Source: Pandoraea iniqua
Lineage (GTDB): Bacteria; Pseudomonadota; Gammaproteobacteria; Burkholderiales; Burkholderiaceae
Length of the DNA: 64,000 nucleotides
Direction of reading: 5' to 3'
NCBI RefSeq assembly: GCF_902459685.1
Contig: NZ_CABPSF010000003.1
Coordinates: forward strand, 372,001-436,000
This document shows, one piece after another, positions 43,309-52,398 of this stretch (position 1 is its first letter; each line of letters starts with the position of its first letter). The notes below the pieces were generated by a model. That model was not told the origin of the DNA, ran no database searches, and worked only from the letters and a program-made list of their open reading frames with translations. The translations under genes and the position numbers were made by a program.

Positions 43309-44412
43309 TCAGAACCGGTGCCGCACACCGACCCGCAGCAGCCCCTGCCCATTGCTCGACGATGCGGCCACGCCATAGATCTGCGCAACCGCCGACCGGG
43401 CCGTCGAATCCGTGCCGGTCGCGCGCTGGTAAATCGCAAGGGCGTAAATGTCCGTGCGCTTCGACAAGAAGTAGTCGTACACGGCGCTCAGTTGCTGATA
43501 CCGCGCATTTTCCGCGCGCGTGTACGTGTAGGCGCCGGAGATCACCACCGCTGGCGACCACGTGTACTGGGCGTTCAGCTCATAGTTGTTCATCTTCGCC
43601 GTGCCGCTGAACGGCGTCGTGCTCGAGACGCTGACGTCCTTGAACTGGGTGTTGGTGTACAGCAGCCCCAACTTGACCGGTCCCAATTGGTACGAGCCGC
43701 CGGCCCCGATGACCTGCAACGACTTCGCGGTCGAATAACCACTCGTGACCGGGCTCGTCATGCTGCCGTCGTACATCGATGTGAGCGGGTTCTGTGCATT
43801 CAGATAACCGAAGCCCAGATGCAGCGGCCCGCGCAGATAGCTGGCCCCCAAGCTGTAGATCTGATTCGTCCGGTAGGACCCCGCGACACCGCCGAAGCTG
43901 TACACGCCACCGAACGTGAAGCCCTTGTAGTCGGCGCTGTTAAAGCGCACCGAATTGTTCACGCGGGCGGTCGAATCGACGTTATCGGCATCGCCCGGGT
44001 GAGAGCTCATGAAGCCGACCAGCTTGTTGCTCGAGGCCAGCGGCCCGAGAAAGGTGCCCAGCGAATCGTAGTGCCGCCCGATCGTGACCGAGCCGAAGTC
44101 CCCCGACAGCCCGACGAACGCCTGCCGGCCAAACTCCCGGCTATTATTGGCGAGCTTGCCGTTAGTGATGTCGAACCCGTTCTCCAGACGGAAAATCGCT
44201 TGCAACCCGCCGCCCAGATCCTCCGTGCCACGCAGTCCCCATCGGTTGCCGTTAAGCGCGCCGCCTGCCACCTGAACGTTGTGTGAGCCGCCCTGATTGG
44301 TCGTGTAGTTCACGCCGTTGTCCAGAATCCCGTAGATCGTCACCTGACTCTGCGCCGCCGCATACCCGCTGAATGTGAGCAGAGCGCCCGCCGCGATACT
44401 TCTTTTTTTCAT
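43309..44412 (-). CDS. Gram-negative trimeric porin
   Basis: 367 aa from ATG 44412 (MKKRSIAAGALLTFSGYAAA), giving a clean signal peptide cleaved after about residue 20, so QSQVTIYGILDNGVNYTT begins the mature chain. GRQAFVGLSGDFGSVTIGRH is typical of beta-proteobacterial porins, and the last residue is Phe (VGVRHRF), the outer-membrane sorting signal. About 16 strands are expected. Stands alone downstream of the ABC operon. Confidence 0.92.
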   Translation of the reverse strand: MKKRSIAAGALLTFSGYAAAQSQVTIYGILDNGVNYTTNQGGSHNVQVAGGALNGNRWGLRGTEDLGGGLQAIFRLENGFDITNGKLANNSREFGRQAFVGLSGDFGSVTIGRHYDSLGTFLGPLASSNKLVGFMSSHPGDADNVDSTARVNNSVRFNSADYKGFTFGGVYSFGGVAGSYRTNQIYSLGASYLRGPLHLGFGYLNAQNPLTSMYDGSMTSPVTSGYSTAKSLQVIGAGGSYQLGPVKLGLLYTNTQFKDVSVSSTTPFSGTAKMNNYELNAQYTWSPAVVISGAYTYTRAENARYQQLSAVYDYFLSKRTDIYALAIYQRATGTDSTARSAVAQIYGVAASSSNGQGLLRVGVRHRF

Positions 44413-44629
44413 AATACGCAGTCCTAATTGATAAAAACAATCGATCGCCGTGCAAACACCACGGGTCACGAGCGAGAAGAGAAATGCGCCTGCCAACGCC
44501 CCCGACAGGGCGCCCTGATGTCGGGAGCGAAGGCATGCGGCACCTACTGCCAAAACAACTACCCCTACCCTACCCGCGCCTGTCGCCATCGCTGGCGGCA
44601 AGCGCGAATATCGGTTGCGATAACACAGT

Positions 44630-44652
44630 CCGTGCCCACTAGGCGGGCACGG
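44630..44652 (-). other. Hairpin spanning the stop codon of the ABC ATPase gene
   Basis: CCGTGCCC and GGGCACGG form an 8-bp stem around a 7-nt loop. The stop codon (44639-44641) lies in the loop. No T-run follows. It may protect the 3' end of the ABC operon transcript. Confidence 0.35.
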
Positions 44653-45724
44653 CCGGCGCATCGAAAAGCATGCAGCGGTCCTGCGGCAAGTGCAGCCAGA
44701 CGCTGTCCGCCTGAATCTCGCGCACCGCGCGCACACGCACTTCGGCACCGCCAATGGCGACGAGATACTCCATGTGCGTGCCAAGAAAGTCGCGTTGCAG
44801 CACATTGCCGCGAATCACGTTCGGGAGCGTGTCATTCGTATCGACGATCTCCACGTGATCGGCCCGAATCGCAATTTGTGCCGCACTGCCTTGTGCCGCT
44901 GTGCCGTTTTCTGCACGCAACAACTGCCCGTCGGCCAGCCGCACGGTCCGCTCGCCCGCCGCACCGACCGACTCGACGGTGCACGACAGCAGGTTGCTGT
45001 GGCCGACAAAGTCCGCCACAAACGGGTTGCGAGGGGCTTGATAGATATCGCGCGGCGTACCGATCTGCACGATCCGGCCCGCGCTCATGACGGCGATGCG
45101 GTCGCTCAACGAGAGCGCCTCATCCTGATCGTGCGTGACATACACGGTCGTGATCCGCAGCCGGCGCTGCAATTCCCGCAACCAGCCGCGTGCGCGCAGT
45201 CGCAGCGTCGAATCGAGATTCGAGAGCGGCTCGTCCAGCAGCAACAACGTCGGCTCGTAGACCAGCGTGCGGGCCAGTGCGACACGTTGCTGCTGCCCGC
45301 CCGACAGTTCGTGCGGATAGCGCTGGGCCAGCGGCAGCATTTCGACCAGCCCGAGCGCGTCGTCCACTTTCTGATCGAGCACGGCCTTGCGCACGCCGCG
45401 AAGGCGCAACGGATACGCCACGTTCTCCCGCACGGTCATGTGCGGCCAAAGCGCGTACGACTGAAAGACAAGGCCGCAATTGCGCGCCTCCGGGGCAAGC
45501 TCGATGTTCTCGTCGCGATCGAAAAGCCGTACTGGGCCCAGCGTGATGCGCCCGCTCGTCGGCGTTTCAAGCCCGGCAATCGAGAACAGCGTGGTGGACT
45601 TGCCGCAGCCGCTGGGGCCGAGCAGCGTCAGAAATTCGCCGTCGCGAACTTCCAGCGAAACGTTCTTCAGAATGTCGACATCGCCGTGACGCTTGCACAA
45701 CGAGTCGATTTGCAATGCAGCCAT
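44639..45724 (-). CDS. ABC transporter ATP-binding protein (FbpC/PotA type)
   Basis: 361 aa from ATG 45724. Walker A GPSGCGKST, signature LSGGQQQRVALA, Walker B LLLLDEPLSNLD, H-loop TTVYVTHDQDEA, and a C-terminal TOBE domain. The ATPase of a binding-protein-dependent importer whose permease gene ends 1 bp before its start. Sequence alone does not separate iron, polyamine and aminoethylphosphonate uptake. Confidence 0.9.
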   Translation of the reverse strand: MAALQIDSLCKRHGDVDILKNVSLEVRDGEFLTLLGPSGCGKSTTLFSIAGLETPTSGRITLGPVRLFDRDENIELAPEARNCGLVFQSYALWPHMTVRENVAYPLRLRGVRKAVLDQKVDDALGLVEMLPLAQRYPHELSGGQQQRVALARTLVYEPTLLLLDEPLSNLDSTLRLRARGWLRELQRRLRITTVYVTHDQDEALSLSDRIAVMSAGRIVQIGTPRDIYQAPRNPFVADFVGHSNLLSCTVESVGAAGERTVRLADGQLLRAENGTAAQGSAAQIAIRADHVEIVDTNDTLPNVIRGNVLQRDFLGTHMEYLVAIGGAEVRVRAVREIQADSVWLHLPQDRCMLFDAPAVPA

Positions 45725-45725
45725 G

Positions 45726-47441
45726 TTATTTACCCTTTCCAAGCGTCTTGGCGAGCATTACCAGCGCCAAGGTCAGCAACAGTTGCACGATCGACAGCGC
45801 CGCTACCGGTCCGAAATCGCCATTGGTCCACAGCCGCAACATGGTCGGCCCGATGACCTGACTCGTCGGCGCGACCAGAAACACGGCAGCGGCGTACTCC
45901 TTGAGAAAACTCACGAACAGCAGCAGATAACTGCTGGCCATCGCGCGGCGCCCCAGCGGCAGCACGATGTTGCGGCTGGTCTGCCACCACGTGGCACCAC
46001 AGGCGCGCGAGGCCTGATCGAGTTCGCGGCCGATCTGCATGAATGTGGGCGCCATCGCCGCGAAGGCTGTCGGCAGGTTGCGCATCGAAAACGCGATGAT
46101 GAGCAGCCACAGGGTGCCGTAGAGCACGCCCATACCGGGCAGCCACAAGGTGAGCCAGAGGAAACCGATGCCCACCACGATGCCGGGCACGGCGCGCGGC
46201 GCCAGACACAACACCTCCAGCGACCGGCGCCAGCGGAAGTTCGAGCGCTGCACACAAAGCACCACCAGTGCCACGAACGCCGTCGCCAATGCCGCGCCGA
46301 TGCCGGCCACGAAAAGGCTGTTGGTGATGGCGTGCCAGTATTCCGACTGCGTGAAGAGCTGCTGGTAGTTCGACGCAGTCAGATAATCCAGCGGCGACAC
46401 CAACGGGCTCAGGAATTGCACCGCAGAGCGCGCGACCAGCCCGGCAATCGGCAGCAGCACGCTAATGGCGAGGTACAGCCACCAGAGCGCTGCGATCACG
46501 AATCGCCAGCCGCCAACACGCGTTGCCCGGTGACGCTGCGCTTTGCCTCTCAAGGTGACAAAGCGCTGCGTGTTGCCCAGCATGCGTTGCTGCACGATGA
46601 CCAGCAGCGCCACGCAGATCAGCATGTAGACCGCCGCCGCGCCCAACATGCCGTAGTTCGGTGAGGTCTGACCCAGCGCTTCGCGATACAGGAACGTAGT
46701 GAAGAATTCCAGATTCGAGGGCGCGCCGAAGATCAGCGGAATCGACAGCAGCTCCAGCCCGCCCACAAACGCCAGCAGCGCGCTGTAGAAGATCGACGGA
46801 CGCATGAGCGGCAACGTGATCGTGGTCATCACCCGCCACGGCCTCGCCCCCGTCGTGCGGGCAGCATCCTCCAGCGAACCGTTGGAGAGCGACAACGCAC
46901 TTGAGCACAGCACCGTGACGTACGGCGCCTGCGACACCCCCGCCAGAACGCCCATGCCGAGAATCGAGTACAGATTCCACGGGGTATCCGATAACCAGCG
47001 CTGCACAGCCAAGGTCACATAACCCGACGGCCCGTACAGCACATACCAGCCGAACGCCAGCACAAGCTGCGACAGATAGACAGGCAACGCCATCACGCCG
47101 CGCAGCCATCGCTGGCCCGGCAGTTCGAGCCGCGTGAAGCAGAACGCACCCAGCACCCCGACCACCGTAGCCACGACCGTCGACACGACGGCCAGATAGA
47201 ACGAGTTGGCCGCCGCCTCGAGAAACGCGCGGCTGGTCAGCAAGCCGCTGTAGTTCTGTGAGGTCAGCACACCGTGCCCGTCGTACAACGGCCGGTCGAT
47301 CAGCGATTGATAAACGATCAGGCACAGCGGCGTTGCCACGAGCAACAGCACCGCGACGAATACGAATCGCGGGACCCAGCGCTCGGGGTCGACGCGGCGG
47401 CGTGTGCTGCCTTGCGGCAACACGTTAGCGAGCGATGCCAT
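45726..47441 (-). CDS. ABC transporter permease, fused two-domain (FbpB-like)
   Basis: 571 aa from ATG 47441. About 12 membrane helices in two homologous halves, each with an EAA-type loop (SLEDAARTTGARPWRVMTTI in the first, RELDQASRACGATWWQTSRN in the second). One-chain permeases with two BPD domains are typical of Fe(III) and aminoethylphosphonate transporters. The start lies 2 bp after the stop of the binding-protein gene. Confidence 0.9.
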   Translation of the reverse strand: MASLANVLPQGSTRRRVDPERWVPRFVFVAVLLLVATPLCLIVYQSLIDRPLYDGHGVLTSQNYSGLLTSRAFLEAAANSFYLAVVSTVVATVVGVLGAFCFTRLELPGQRWLRGVMALPVYLSQLVLAFGWYVLYGPSGYVTLAVQRWLSDTPWNLYSILGMGVLAGVSQAPYVTVLCSSALSLSNGSLEDAARTTGARPWRVMTTITLPLMRPSIFYSALLAFVGGLELLSIPLIFGAPSNLEFFTTFLYREALGQTSPNYGMLGAAAVYMLICVALLVIVQQRMLGNTQRFVTLRGKAQRHRATRVGGWRFVIAALWWLYLAISVLLPIAGLVARSAVQFLSPLVSPLDYLTASNYQQLFTQSEYWHAITNSLFVAGIGAALATAFVALVVLCVQRSNFRWRRSLEVLCLAPRAVPGIVVGIGFLWLTLWLPGMGVLYGTLWLLIIAFSMRNLPTAFAAMAPTFMQIGRELDQASRACGATWWQTSRNIVLPLGRRAMASSYLLLFVSFLKEYAAAVFLVAPTSQVIGPTMLRLWTNGDFGPVAALSIVQLLLTLALVMLAKTLGKGK

Positions 47442-47443
47442 GC

Positions 47444-48559
47444 TCACTTCCTCCCGCCGGTAAACGTGGCTTGCCACTTGGCGACGAAGGCCGGCTGCTC
47501 ACGCAACATCTCGGGTTGGTAGCCAATCTGGATGACGTTCTTCGCCCCCAGTTGCTCGACGATCTGCGCGTAGGTAATCACCGGTACTTCATTCGGCTTG
47601 ACGTCGCTGCGATACGGCACGAGGCCGCCGTTCGCAATGCTCACCTGCCCGTCGTGCGACAGCAGCCAGTTCATCACCAGACTCGCGGACGCCTTGCTTT
47701 GCGAGCGCCGCGTGATCGCCATGCCGCGCGGCATGAGCGGTGTGCCGTCCTTGATCAGGTTCCAGCCGAGAATGTCGCCGCGCTTTTCCTGCCGCAACCG
47801 TTCGAAGAAAGTGGCGCCTGATGCGAAGTACACCGCCGAGTATTCGCCGGTGGTCACCTTCTCGATCATGGTTGCCCCGCTGCTCTCCAGTTGCGTGGCG
47901 CGGGCTACGCCTTCCAGCGCCGGCCAGCCGCGCTCGCGCGCATAAGTCCATTGCAGCACGTAGGCGAACGCATGCTTGGCAGCGTCGTACGTGGTGATCT
48001 TGCGATTGAACAGACCGGGGAACTGCTGGCTCAGGCGTGCGAGATCGGCCATGGACTGGGGACGCTTGTCCGGCGGCAACAGCAGCTTGTTGTAGACCAT
48101 TACCAGCGGATCGGTCGAGAACGTGTAAAGCCCGGGCAGCGGCTTGCTCCACGCGGGCAGTGCGCCAGCGTCGGGCACGCTGTACGGCTCGATACCGTCT
48201 TTCTCATGGAAGCGCAGCCAAGCGTCCGGCGCGGCGGTGATGATCAGGTCGGCGCTGCGGCGCCCGACCGACGACTCGCTGTAATAGCGCTCGAACACCT
48301 CGGCCGGCCCCAGATGCAGCGCGTCGACCTTGAGCCACGGGTATTTCGCGCGCAGTCCGGCGAGAAACGGCGCCATGTTGGCGTTCGACAAATTCGAGTA
48401 AATCAGCACGCCCTGCTCGCCGCGCGCTTTTGTCTCCAGATCGGGCGCGGCCGGCGCTGCAAATGCTGTGCCGGTGCCCACCCAGCCGAATCCGCCGACC
48501 GTGCCCGCCGCGCCCACCATGCCTGCCGCCAGCAGACGGCGACGCGTGACATCGGGCAT
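47444..48559 (-). CDS. ABC transporter substrate-binding protein (FbpA-like, Tat leader)
   Basis: 371 aa from ATG 48559, chosen because MPDVTRRRLLAAGMV places a twin-arginine motif at the N-terminus. ATG 48682 would give a 41-residue longer leader and cannot be excluded. The mature chain has the class of iron- or phosphonate-binding folds: GVLIYSNLSNANMAPFLAGL, DLIITAAPDAWLRFHEKDGI, TDPLVMVYNKLLLPPDKRPQ. First gene of its ABC operon. Confidence 0.85.
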   Translation of the reverse strand: MPDVTRRRLLAAGMVGAAGTVGGFGWVGTGTAFAAPAAPDLETKARGEQGVLIYSNLSNANMAPFLAGLRAKYPWLKVDALHLGPAEVFERYYSESSVGRRSADLIITAAPDAWLRFHEKDGIEPYSVPDAGALPAWSKPLPGLYTFSTDPLVMVYNKLLLPPDKRPQSMADLARLSQQFPGLFNRKITTYDAAKHAFAYVLQWTYARERGWPALEGVARATQLESSGATMIEKVTTGEYSAVYFASGATFFERLRQEKRGDILGWNLIKDGTPLMPRGMAITRRSQSKASASLVMNWLLSHDGQVSIANGGLVPYRSDVKPNEVPVITYAQIVEQLGAKNVIQIGYQPEMLREQPAFVAKWQATFTGGRK

Positions 48560-48855
48560 TGCCTCCTGCACAACCCCTTCCGGTGGCTTGCCGTTCTTAC
48601 CTTCGTTATTCGCTTTCAACTGCTCCTCCGATCGATTGCCTGCCAGATTCCAGAACATCCCAGAACTTCGAGACCCTGCCATTTCATCGCAAGATCACCT
48701 TGATGCAAATAGTAGCCAATTTGAGATACACTCACAACCGTTCAATAAGCGATGCGCCCCCGGGGTATCCCTAATACGTGACGACACGTATGGCCATGCT
48801 TCGGCGACGCTGCCCTGTTTTTCCTTCACCCTCTCTACGGAAAGGATCACCGTTC

Positions 48856-49665
48856 GTGAAGATCACGCCCTATCACGTCGGGCCGACGATGTCGTTCTCG
48901 TGCCGACTGGACCCGCGCTTTTCATACTGTCTGTATGTGCCGCGTGGCTACGCCGACCCGGCCCGGCCGCGCTGCCGCATCTTGCTCGCGGTGCACGGCA
49001 CCGAGCGCGCCAACCAGCGCCTGCGCGACCGCTTTGCCGACTTTGCCGAACGCGACAACTGCATCGTGCTGGCGCCGTTGTTCCCTGCGGGCATGACCGG
49101 CGACGACAACATCGATGCCTATAAATATCTCGCGCAAGGCGACCTTCGCTACGACCTCATCGCGAAAGACATGATCGACGAGGTCGCCTATGCCTACGAC
49201 GTGTCGGCGGACCGCATGCTCGTGTTCGGGTTTTCTGGGGGTGCGCATTTCGCCCATCGCTTTCTGTATGGACATGCCTCGCGCGTGCGGGCCGCATCGA
49301 TTGCGGCACCGGGTGGCATTACGCTGCCTGATGCGGAGCATCCGTGGTGGATCGGCTTGCAGGATTTCGAAGCGCGCTTCGGCCGGCCCGTCGATTGGGC
49401 TGCGCTCAAAAATATCGTCATGCATCTGGTCGTCGGCGCCGACGACACCAACCCGCAGGGCATGATCCAGAGCCCTTCGCACCCGTATTGGATGCCCGGT
49501 GCCGATGCCCTCGGCAAGACACGCGTCGAGCGATTGCGCCGCCTTTACGACGCCATGGTCGCGCTCGGTGTCGACACACGATATGAAGCGTTGCCCGGCG
49601 TGCGCCATGAAATGGAACCGCTGGTCGACGCCGCACAGGCATTCTTCGCCACGGTCTCTCGCTGA
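48856..49665 (+). CDS. Alpha/beta-hydrolase (polyhydroxybutyrate-depolymerase-like)
   Basis: 269 aa from GTG 48856, preceded by AAGGA at a 10-nt distance. Upstream in-frame ATG and GTG codons exist, but the extra sequence is Arg-rich with no family resemblance. ILLAVHGTERANQR (oxyanion region), VFGFSGGAHFAHRF (nucleophile elbow GFSGG) and a late His in GVRHEMEPLVDA form the triad. Target unknown. Confidence 0.8.
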   Translation: MKITPYHVGPTMSFSCRLDPRFSYCLYVPRGYADPARPRCRILLAVHGTERANQRLRDRFADFAERDNCIVLAPLFPAGMTGDDNIDAYKYLAQGDLRYDLIAKDMIDEVAYAYDVSADRMLVFGFSGGAHFAHRFLYGHASRVRAASIAAPGGITLPDAEHPWWIGLQDFEARFGRPVDWAALKNIVMHLVVGADDTNPQGMIQSPSHPYWMPGADALGKTRVERLRRLYDAMVALGVDTRYEALPGVRHEMEPLVDAAQAFFATVSR

Positions 49666-49675
49666 TTCACGCAGC

Positions 49676-49697
49676 GGGGCCGTCAATCGACGGCCCC
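49676..49697. terminator. Bidirectional stem-loop between convergent hydrolase genes
   Basis: GGGGCCGTC pairs with GACGGCCCC (9 bp) around a 4-nt loop, 10 bp after one stop codon and 9 bp before the convergent one. No T-run, so termination may be partial. Confidence 0.6.
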
Positions 49698-49705
49698 TCC
49701 CATGC

Positions 49706-50599
49706 TTACACCGGCTGCGATTTCAGAAACGTGCCGACTACGTGGCGGTATACCTCGGGCGTTTCGTAGAAAGGCATGTGCGAGGCGTCTTCCAGCACTT
49801 CCAGCTGCGCATTCGGCATCGCCTCATACATCGCGCGCGAACACGCCGGCGTCAACTCGTCGAACGCGCCGCAGATCACCAGCGCCGGCGCCGTGATGCC
49901 GTGCATGTCCGGCACCCGGTTCCACTCGCGCATATTGCCCGTATAGGTGAACTCGTTCGGCCCTTGCATCGTGCGGTAAGGGCCTTCGTTCCACTGCGCG
50001 AGCGAACGTGTCAGTGCCTCCGGCCAGACGGGCAACCGGCACACGTGTCGATAGTTCAGGATCGTCACCGCGGCAACATATTCGGGATGCGTCAGCGTGC
50101 CCGCTGCCTCGTGATGCCGCATCATCGCGACTGTTTCCGCGCCGAGCGCAGCACGTAGACGCTCCAGTTCCGCGCGCAAATGCGGGATATCGCAGGCCCC
50201 ATCGGCAACGACATAGCTGGCGACTCGCTCGGGATACGTCAGGCAGTATTCGGTGCCAAGCCACGTGCCCCACGAATGCCCTAACAGGTGAAACCTCTGA
50301 ATACCCAGCGCCGCGCGCACTTGTTCGACTTCCTCCACATAGCGGGCCAACGTCCACAACTGCGCATCGTCCGGACGATCCGACGCACCGCAGCCCAACT
50401 GGTCGTAGAAGACCAGCGCAAATCCCTCGTTGGCTAACCACGCATGGCCTTCGCGCAGATACTCGCTGGGCAGGCCCGGTCCGCCGTTCAGGCCGAACAA
50501 TATGCGCGCGCCAGCGGCGGACACATCGCCGCAAACGTAGGCCTGAACGTCATACCCCTCGGCAAGGCGCACACGCACCGTTTCGAATAGCCGCGTCAT
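49706..50599 (-). CDS. Proline-iminopeptidase-family alpha/beta hydrolase
   Basis: 297 aa. ILFGLNGGPGLPSEYL (GGPG motif of proline iminopeptidases and amino-acid amidases), FYDQLGCGASDRP, LLGHSWGTWLGTEY (nucleophile Ser) and DASHMPFYETPEVY (His). The ATG overlaps the stop of the nitrilase-family gene by 4 bp, so the two enzymes may act in sequence, one on an amide or nitrile, the other on an amide or ester. Confidence 0.87.
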   Translation of the reverse strand: MTRLFETVRVRLAEGYDVQAYVCGDVSAAGARILFGLNGGPGLPSEYLREGHAWLANEGFALVFYDQLGCGASDRPDDAQLWTLARYVEEVEQVRAALGIQRFHLLGHSWGTWLGTEYCLTYPERVASYVVADGACDIPHLRAELERLRAALGAETVAMMRHHEAAGTLTHPEYVAAVTILNYRHVCRLPVWPEALTRSLAQWNEGPYRTMQGPNEFTYTGNMREWNRVPDMHGITAPALVICGAFDELTPACSRAMYEAMPNAQLEVLEDASHMPFYETPEVYRHVVGTFLKSQPV

Positions 50600-51471
50600 G
50601 CACCCACCTTCACTTCGAAACTACGGTCTTGCCCGAGGCTCGGAATGCTCGTACGCGCCCAATCGACCCGCGCCGGATCGATGTCGGCCATCACGATGCC
50701 CGGCGCAAGGCCGCCATCGGCCAGAATTTCGCCCCACGGATCGACGATCAACGAGTGCCCGTAGCTATACCGCTCGCCATAGTGATGCCCGCATTGGGCC
50801 GGCGCGATGATGTAACAGCCGGTCTCGATGGCCCGCGCGCGAAGCAGCGTGTGCCAGTGCGCTTCTCCCGTGATTTTCATGAAGGCCGCCGGCACCGCGA
50901 TCAGGTTGGCCCCCGCCTGCGCGAGCGCCCGGTACAACTGCGGAAAGCGCACGTCATAGCAGATCGAGAACCCCAGACGGCCCCACGGACCGTCCCAAAG
51001 CTGCGCCCGTGCGCCGCGTTTATACAGATTGGATTCGGTAAAACTCGACGACCCCGGCAGCGCGTCGAAGAGGTGGATCTTGTCGTAATGACAGACCTCC
51101 TCGCCCTGCGGCGAAATCAACATGCTGCGATTGACGAGTTCGCCGTCGGCGTCGCGCGTCGTGATCGAGCCGACGAGAAGCCAGCAGCCGAGATCGAGTG
51201 CAGCGGCCTTGTAAGCCGCCAGCGCGAAATGCTCGGACGGCGCTCGGGCGTAGTCCCGCGTGCGCTGAAAGTCGGCATCGAGGTAGTCGACCGCTTCAGG
51301 CAGTGCGATGAGTTGTGCGCCGCCGAGCGCTGCCTGACGAATCCACGCAAGGGTATCGGCAACGTTCTCCTTCACGTCATTGCGGGCGCAAACCTGCACG
51401 CAGGCTACGCGCAGGCGCTCGGCGACCGGGCCGCCATGGGGAGTCGGGAGCGCAGAGGAAAGCACAGACAT
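50596..51471 (-). CDS. Carbon-nitrogen hydrolase (nitrilase superfamily amidase)
   Basis: 291 aa. Catalytic Glu (LIALPEAVDYL), Lys (CHYDKIHLFDAL) and Cys (FSICYDVRFPQLYRAL) are all visible, together with the GHSLIVDPWGEILAD strand of the family. Most like the NIT-type omega-amidase and dGSH amidase branch. Divergent from the HpaI-type aldolase gene, with a 94-bp gap. Confidence 0.88.
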   Translation of the reverse strand: MSVLSSALPTPHGGPVAERLRVACVQVCARNDVKENVADTLAWIRQAALGGAQLIALPEAVDYLDADFQRTRDYARAPSEHFALAAYKAAALDLGCWLLVGSITTRDADGELVNRSMLISPQGEEVCHYDKIHLFDALPGSSSFTESNLYKRGARAQLWDGPWGRLGFSICYDVRFPQLYRALAQAGANLIAVPAAFMKITGEAHWHTLLRARAIETGCYIIAPAQCGHHYGERYSYGHSLIVDPWGEILADGGLAPGIVMADIDPARVDWARTSIPSLGQDRSFEVKVGA

Positions 51472-51522
51472 GGAAATCTCCGGTGTGAGGAGTTTCCAAG
51501 GATAGACGACCGAATTGTTAAA

Positions 51523-51542
51523 GGCTACTATTTTGGCTACTA
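51523..51542. promoter_or_regulatory. Direct repeats GGCTACTA upstream of the aldolase gene
   Basis: Two copies of GGCTACTA at 51523-51530 and 51535-51542, 12 bp apart (nearly one helical turn), each followed by TTT. A third copy lies just before the GntR gene at 52384-52391, so this is a likely binding site for that regulator. Confidence 0.6.
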
Positions 51543-51565
51543 TTTATCTTCTTCGAGGAGTCTCC

Positions 51566-52333
51566 ATGTTTCGCCCTAATCGCTTGAAGCAGCGCCTGTC
51601 CGAAGGACACCCGTGCGCGGGTGCGTGGCTCTTCGCGCCCAGCGCGGACACCGCCGAGATTCTGGGCACGTTGGGCTACGACGCGCTCATCATCGACCAC
51701 GAACATACGGCCGGTCACGTTCAGACCGCCGTCGAACAGATCCGCGCCATTCGCGCCGCCGGGGCGAGCACAGTACTCGCGAGAGTGCCCGCGCACGACG
51801 CCCATGGGATCAAACCCTTGCTCGACGCCGGGGTCGAAGGCCTGTTGCTCCCGAACGTGGAGTCGGCGGCACAAACCCGCGCGTTGGCAAACGCAGCGTG
51901 GTATCCACCGGACGGCACACGAGGGGCGCACTACACCGTGTCACGCGCGGCGGCATGGGGCGGACAAGCCAACGACTATCGGGCTGGGGCAAAGCAGGAA
52001 TTGTTGCTGATCGGCATGATCGAGAGCCTCCGTGGCGTGGAAGCCCTGCCCGAGATCCTCGCCGAGAACGTCTTCGACATGATCTTTATCGGTCCGCTCG
52101 ATCTGGCCGAGAGCCTCGGCTGCGGCAGCGACATGGCGAATGCCGCGGTGCAGGCTGCCATCGACACGGTCGAGCGGCAGGTGCGCGCGAGTGGCGCCTG
52201 TCTCGGTTCGGCATTGCGTCCGAACGAGCTGGCGGCTGACGCGTACGCCCGTGGGCACGCCTTCGTCACACTGGGCTGTGACGTCGGATTTCTGCGCAAA
52301 GGTGCCATGTTGTTGGCACACCAAAACATTTGA
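51566..52333 (+). CDS. HpcH/HpaI-family class II aldolase
   Basis: 255 aa from ATG 51566 with GAGGAG as ribosome site. TIM-barrel marks: LIIDHEHTAGHVQTA (general base His), LARVPAHDAHGIKPLLDAGV (Arg), GLLLPNVES (metal-binding Glu) and DMIFIGPLDLAESLG (Asp). Cleaves 4-hydroxy-2-oxo acids to pyruvate and an aldehyde. Followed by its likely GntR regulator. Confidence 0.88.
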   Translation: MFRPNRLKQRLSEGHPCAGAWLFAPSADTAEILGTLGYDALIIDHEHTAGHVQTAVEQIRAIRAAGASTVLARVPAHDAHGIKPLLDAGVEGLLLPNVESAAQTRALANAAWYPPDGTRGAHYTVSRAAAWGGQANDYRAGAKQELLLIGMIESLRGVEALPEILAENVFDMIFIGPLDLAESLGCGSDMANAAVQAAIDTVERQVRASGACLGSALRPNELAADAYARGHAFVTLGCDVGFLRKGAMLLAHQNI

Positions 52334-52360
52334 AACGGCAGCGGTGCGGCATCGGCCCGA

Positions 52361-52391
52361 TGCTATAATCCGCGAACAAAATTGGCTACTA
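52361..52391 (+). promoter_or_regulatory. Extended -10 promoter and operator of the GntR gene
   Basis: TGCTATAAT at 52361-52369 is an extended -10 element (TGn followed by a perfect TATAAT). No good -35 is present. The third copy of GGCTACTA lies at 52384-52391, about 8 bp after the expected transcription start and 7 bp before the ATG, a position that would block transcription when bound. Confidence 0.6.
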
Positions 52392-52398
52392 AAGGCGA

